From an uncultured Alcaligenaceae bacterium (GTDB taxonomy: Bacteria > Pseudomonadota > Gammaproteobacteria > Burkholderiales > Burkholderiaceae_B), in assembly GCA_937952975.1 (NCBI GenBank), contig CALFXX010000172.1:1-8935 (forward strand): DNA of 8,935 bases, written 5' to 3'. The notes beneath the pieces are model-generated. The model searched no databases. It was not told the origin of the DNA and saw nothing but the letters and a program-made list of their open reading frames with translations. The translations under genes and the position numbers were made by a program. Positions 7,122 to 8,935 of this stretch are shown in pieces; position 1 is the stretch's first letter; the number at the start of each line of letters is the position of its first letter.

Positions 7122-7633
7122 TGCAAAGGCCCCTTGGGCGGTTTCAAGCCGCCGACGTCGTCCTCAAACCCCACATCATCCAACTCATCATCACCTAAGT
7201 CTTCAAGCAGTTCAAGGTCAGGGTCGGGTAACTCTTCGTCTGAAAGTTCAAAAGGCAGTAATTCAGCCAGTTCATTCGAAAAATCAAACTCGTCGCCGTT
7301 GTGATCCAAGCGCACAAAACGCGCTTCTGGGTCCTCGGTGATTTGGATAGACCACAGGTATTGGCAATCGTAGACCTCGGTATCCAGATCCAGCCCGCCT
7401 CGCCCGCCCACAAACCGCGCACCTGGGCCGCCCATCTGTACATGCATGGCCGTTTCGTCGGGTTTTTCGTCTACCCCTAGCGGAATCGCAAAAATCACCC
7501 ATTCGGCGTCGTCATCGAGCCCAACTTCGGCTAGCACCGACTTGCCCATATAGGCGCTTAAGCCATCTGCGGTTTTACCCAGCATTAAGAGCTCTTGTTC
7601 TGTAAAGCGCAGCGTTAGGTCAGGTGTCGTCAT
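7118..7633 (-). CDS. Hypothetical acidic protein, 171 aa
   Basis: I do not recognise this protein. The N-terminal two thirds look like a folded alpha/beta domain (RFTEQELLMLG, AEWVIFAIPLG, a glycine-rich stretch at about 68-80, then CQYLWSIQI). The C-terminal third is strongly acidic: residues 114-159 hold 22 Asp/Glu and no Lys or Arg, and end in GGLKPPKGPLH. There is no signal peptide or membrane segment, so it should be cytoplasmic. Support for a real gene: a full-length frame between two conserved genes, and strand-composition skew that follows its sense strand (G-rich sense). Its TAG overlaps the TAA of the convergent ATPase gene by four bases. No clear Shine-Dalgarno precedes ATG 7633; a start at codon 17 would give 155 residues. 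Neighbouring ettA is divergent. Function unknown. Confidence 0.75.
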   Translation of the reverse strand: MTTPDLTLRFTEQELLMLGKTADGLSAYMGKSVLAEVGLDDDAEWVIFAIPLGVDEKPDETAMHVQMGGPGARFVGGRGGLDLDTEVYDCQYLWSIQITEDPEARFVRLDHNGDEFDFSNELAELLPFELSDEELPDPDLELLEDLGDDELDDVGFEDDVGGLKPPKGPLH

Positions 7634-7885
7634 AAAGGGCAGGGCCCAAACAGGGCAAAAGTTAAAGAGAAGTACTCGTCACAAAGAACGGAAGGCATAT
7701 TCTGGAGTCTGTGAAACACGCCCGGATCGCCCAATCCTCAATTTTAGGGTCTATTAATCAGGCAGGCGGGCGCCCGAGCGTAAAACCTGACGAGTCACCA
7801 TCATAGCCGTAAGCCTGTCCCCTAAGCCCCGCCCCAAGCTCTACAATAGACACCATCGATTATTTTCACTAGAGCGACAAACCAA
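7634..7885. other. Intergenic region between two divergent genes
   Basis: This 252-nt gap separates the acidic-protein gene from ettA and must hold promoters for both. Facing ettA is a clear -10 box (listed separately). Facing the acidic-protein gene, TAAAAT on the minus strand (7746-7741) is the best -10 candidate, but it has no -35 partner at normal spacing. A perfect palindrome CGGGCGCCCG is at 7767-7776. GGGC-AGG-GCCC (7637-7647) lies where a minus-strand Shine-Dalgarno should be. I see no coding frame, tRNA or convincing terminator. Confidence 0.6.
7842..7847 (+). promoter_or_regulatory. -10 box of the ettA promoter
   Basis: TACAAT matches the sigma-70 -10 consensus at five of six bases and lies 38 nt before the ettA ATG, so transcription would start near 7853-7855 with a leader of about 30 nt. 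The -35 position at 17-nt spacing (7819-7824, CCCCTA) does not resemble TTGACA, and there is no extended -10 TG. The position just before a housekeeping gene supports the call. Confidence 0.5.
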
Positions 7886-8935
7886 ATGGCCCAGTACGTA
7901 TACACCATGCACCGCGTCGGCAAGACCGTGCCCCCTAAGCGTCAGATTTTGCGCGATATTTCGTTATCGTTTTTTCCGGGCGCCAAGATTGGCGTGCTGG
8001 GTACAAACGGGTCGGGTAAATCGACGCTGCTTAAGATTATGGCCGGTGTCGATAAAGAGATCGAAGGCGAAGCCGTACCGATGCCTGGGCTGAACATTGG
8101 TTATCTGGAACAAGAGCCTAAGCTCAATCCAGACCATACCGTACGCGAAGCGGTTGAAGAAGGTTTAGGTGCTGTCGTTGCCGCGCGTAAGCGCTTGGAT
8201 GCTGTGTATGCAGCCTATGCCGAGCCTGATGCCGATTTTGATGCGTTGGCAGCAGAGCAAGCTGAACTCGAATCGGTGATCGCCGCGGCGGCTTCAAGCG
8301 GCTCAGACGATATTGAAACCCAGATGGAAATCGCGGCGGACGCCTTGCGCCTGCCACCATGGGATGCCAACGTGCGCAAGCTCTCGGGCGGTGAAAAGCG
8401 TCGTGTCGCTTTGTGCCGTCTGTTGCTGTCTAAGCCGGACATGCTCTTACTTGACGAGCCCACCAACCACTTAGACGCAGAAAGCGTTGAGTGGCTTGAG
8501 CAATTCTTGTCTAAGTTTCCAGGCACCGTGGTGGGCGTGACTCACGATCGTTATTTTTTAGATAACGCTGCTGAATGGATTCTTGAGCTTGACCGCGGGC
8601 ATGGTATCCCCTGGAAAGGCAATTACAGTTCGTGGCTTGAGCAAAAAGATGCTCGTTTAAAAACCGAAGAGTCGACCGAATCGGCACGCCAAAAGACGAT
8701 CAAAAAAGAACTTGAGTGGGTACGTCAAAACGCTAAGGGTCGTCAGGCAAAATCCAAGGCGCGTATGGCGCGTTTTGAAGAGTTGTCGTCGCACGAATAT
8801 CAAAAGCGTAACGAGACTCAAGAAATCTTCATCCCTGTGGCTGATCGCCTAGGTAACGAAGCGATCGAGTTCGTAAATGTTAGTAAAGCCTTTGGCGATC
8901 GCCTGTTGATTGATAACTTAAGTTTTCGCGTGCCG
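7886..8935 (+). CDS. ettA: Energy-dependent translational throttle protein EttA (ABC-F), 3'-truncated by window edge
   Basis: The frame stays open for exactly 350 codons to the right edge; EttA is about 555 residues, so roughly the last 205 are missing. EttA binds the ribosomal E site near the P-site tRNA and gates the first elongation cycles according to the ATP/ADP state. The start MAQYVYTMHRVGK closely matches E. coli EttA as I recall it. First ATPase domain: Walker A GTNGSGKST (39-47), arm helices at about 95-150, signature LSGGEKRR (166-173), Walker B with Asp190/Glu191, switch His220. The P-site tRNA-interaction linker is at about 245-325 (WKGNYSSWLEQKD, then KGRQAKSKARMARFEEL). The second ABC domain begins at about residue 328 and is cut after FRVP. 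There is no signal peptide or membrane segment. The Shine-Dalgarno is poor (AGAG at 7871-7874). Confidence 0.95.
   Translation, partial: MAQYVYTMHRVGKTVPPKRQILRDISLSFFPGAKIGVLGTNGSGKSTLLKIMAGVDKEIEGEAVPMPGLNIGYLEQEPKLNPDHTVREAVEEGLGAVVAARKRLDAVYAAYAEPDADFDALAAEQAELESVIAAAASSGSDDIETQMEIAADALRLPPWDANVRKLSGGEKRRVALCRLLLSKPDMLLLDEPTNHLDAESVEWLEQFLSKFPGTVVGVTHDRYFLDNAAEWILELDRGHGIPWKGNYSSWLEQKDARLKTEESTESARQKTIKKELEWVRQNAKGRQAKSKARMARFEELSSHEYQKRNETQEIFIPVADRLGNEAIEFVNVSKAFGDRLLIDNLSFRVP

Noticed and set aside
7137..7153. Hairpin GGCGGTT-TCA-AGCCGCC just past the ABC operon, as a terminator
   Set aside because: The 7-bp stem is real (one G-U) but no T-run follows on either strand, and it lies in the coding sequence of the minus-strand gene.
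7674..7795. Inverted repeat ACTCGTCA / TGACGAGT about 106 nt apart in the intergenic region
   Set aside because: An 8-bp match in about 250 nt is expected by chance about half the time, and nothing else suggests an element.
8124..8526. Minus-strand frames opposite ettA
   Set aside because: They are antisense shadows of a highly conserved gene with low-complexity products.
1..8935. CRISPR array, insertion sequence, tRNA/rRNA, prophage or toxin-antitoxin module
   Set aside because: No regularly spaced repeats, transposase motifs, cloverleaf-like sequence or paired small genes were seen on either strand.

Overview
The window is about 9 kb of ordinary chromosomal DNA with moderate-to-high GC. 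It looks like a Gram-negative betaproteobacterium, probably Burkholderiales and possibly Alcaligenaceae-like. That placement is inference: it rests on the close EttA relationship, the codon style, and a periplasmic binding protein with a Sec signal peptide. Nothing in the window fixes the genus, and I see no rRNA, tRNA, CRISPR array, insertion sequence or phage gene.

Layout. (1) Positions 1-1336 hold the 3' two thirds of an ADP-forming acyl-CoA synthetase; the left edge cuts it just before its phospho-histidine loop. (2) Positions 1481-7121 hold a complete five-gene ABC importer of the dipeptide/oligopeptide (Dpp/Opp) class, in the canonical order binding protein, permease B, permease C, ATPase D, ATPase F. 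The four membrane and ATPase genes are packed with overlapping or nearly touching ends. The binding-protein gene is set apart by a 152-nt gap with two RNA hairpins, the second a good intrinsic terminator, which probably makes the binding protein more abundant than the membrane complex. (3) Positions 7118-7633, minus strand, encode an unrecognised 171-residue protein with a strongly acidic tail; its stop codon interlocks with that of the last ABC gene. (4) After a 252-nt gap with a clear -10 box, positions 7886-8935 hold the 5' part of ettA, the ribosome-associated ABC-F translational throttle, cut by the right edge.

How the genes work together. The binding protein captures a ligand in the periplasm, two permeases form the channel, and two ATPases drive import. 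The ligand cannot be read from sequence: peptides are the default for the family, but glutathione, nickel chelates or other small molecules are also carried by it. The upstream acyl-CoA synthetase lies on the same strand, but a 144-nt gap with a possible promoter separates it, so a functional link is only a guess.

I did not find a convincing new biological system. The points most worth a second look are the double-hairpin spacer after the binding-protein gene, the orphan acidic protein with its interlocked stop codon, and a change of strand composition that begins inside the 3' end of the last ABC gene.
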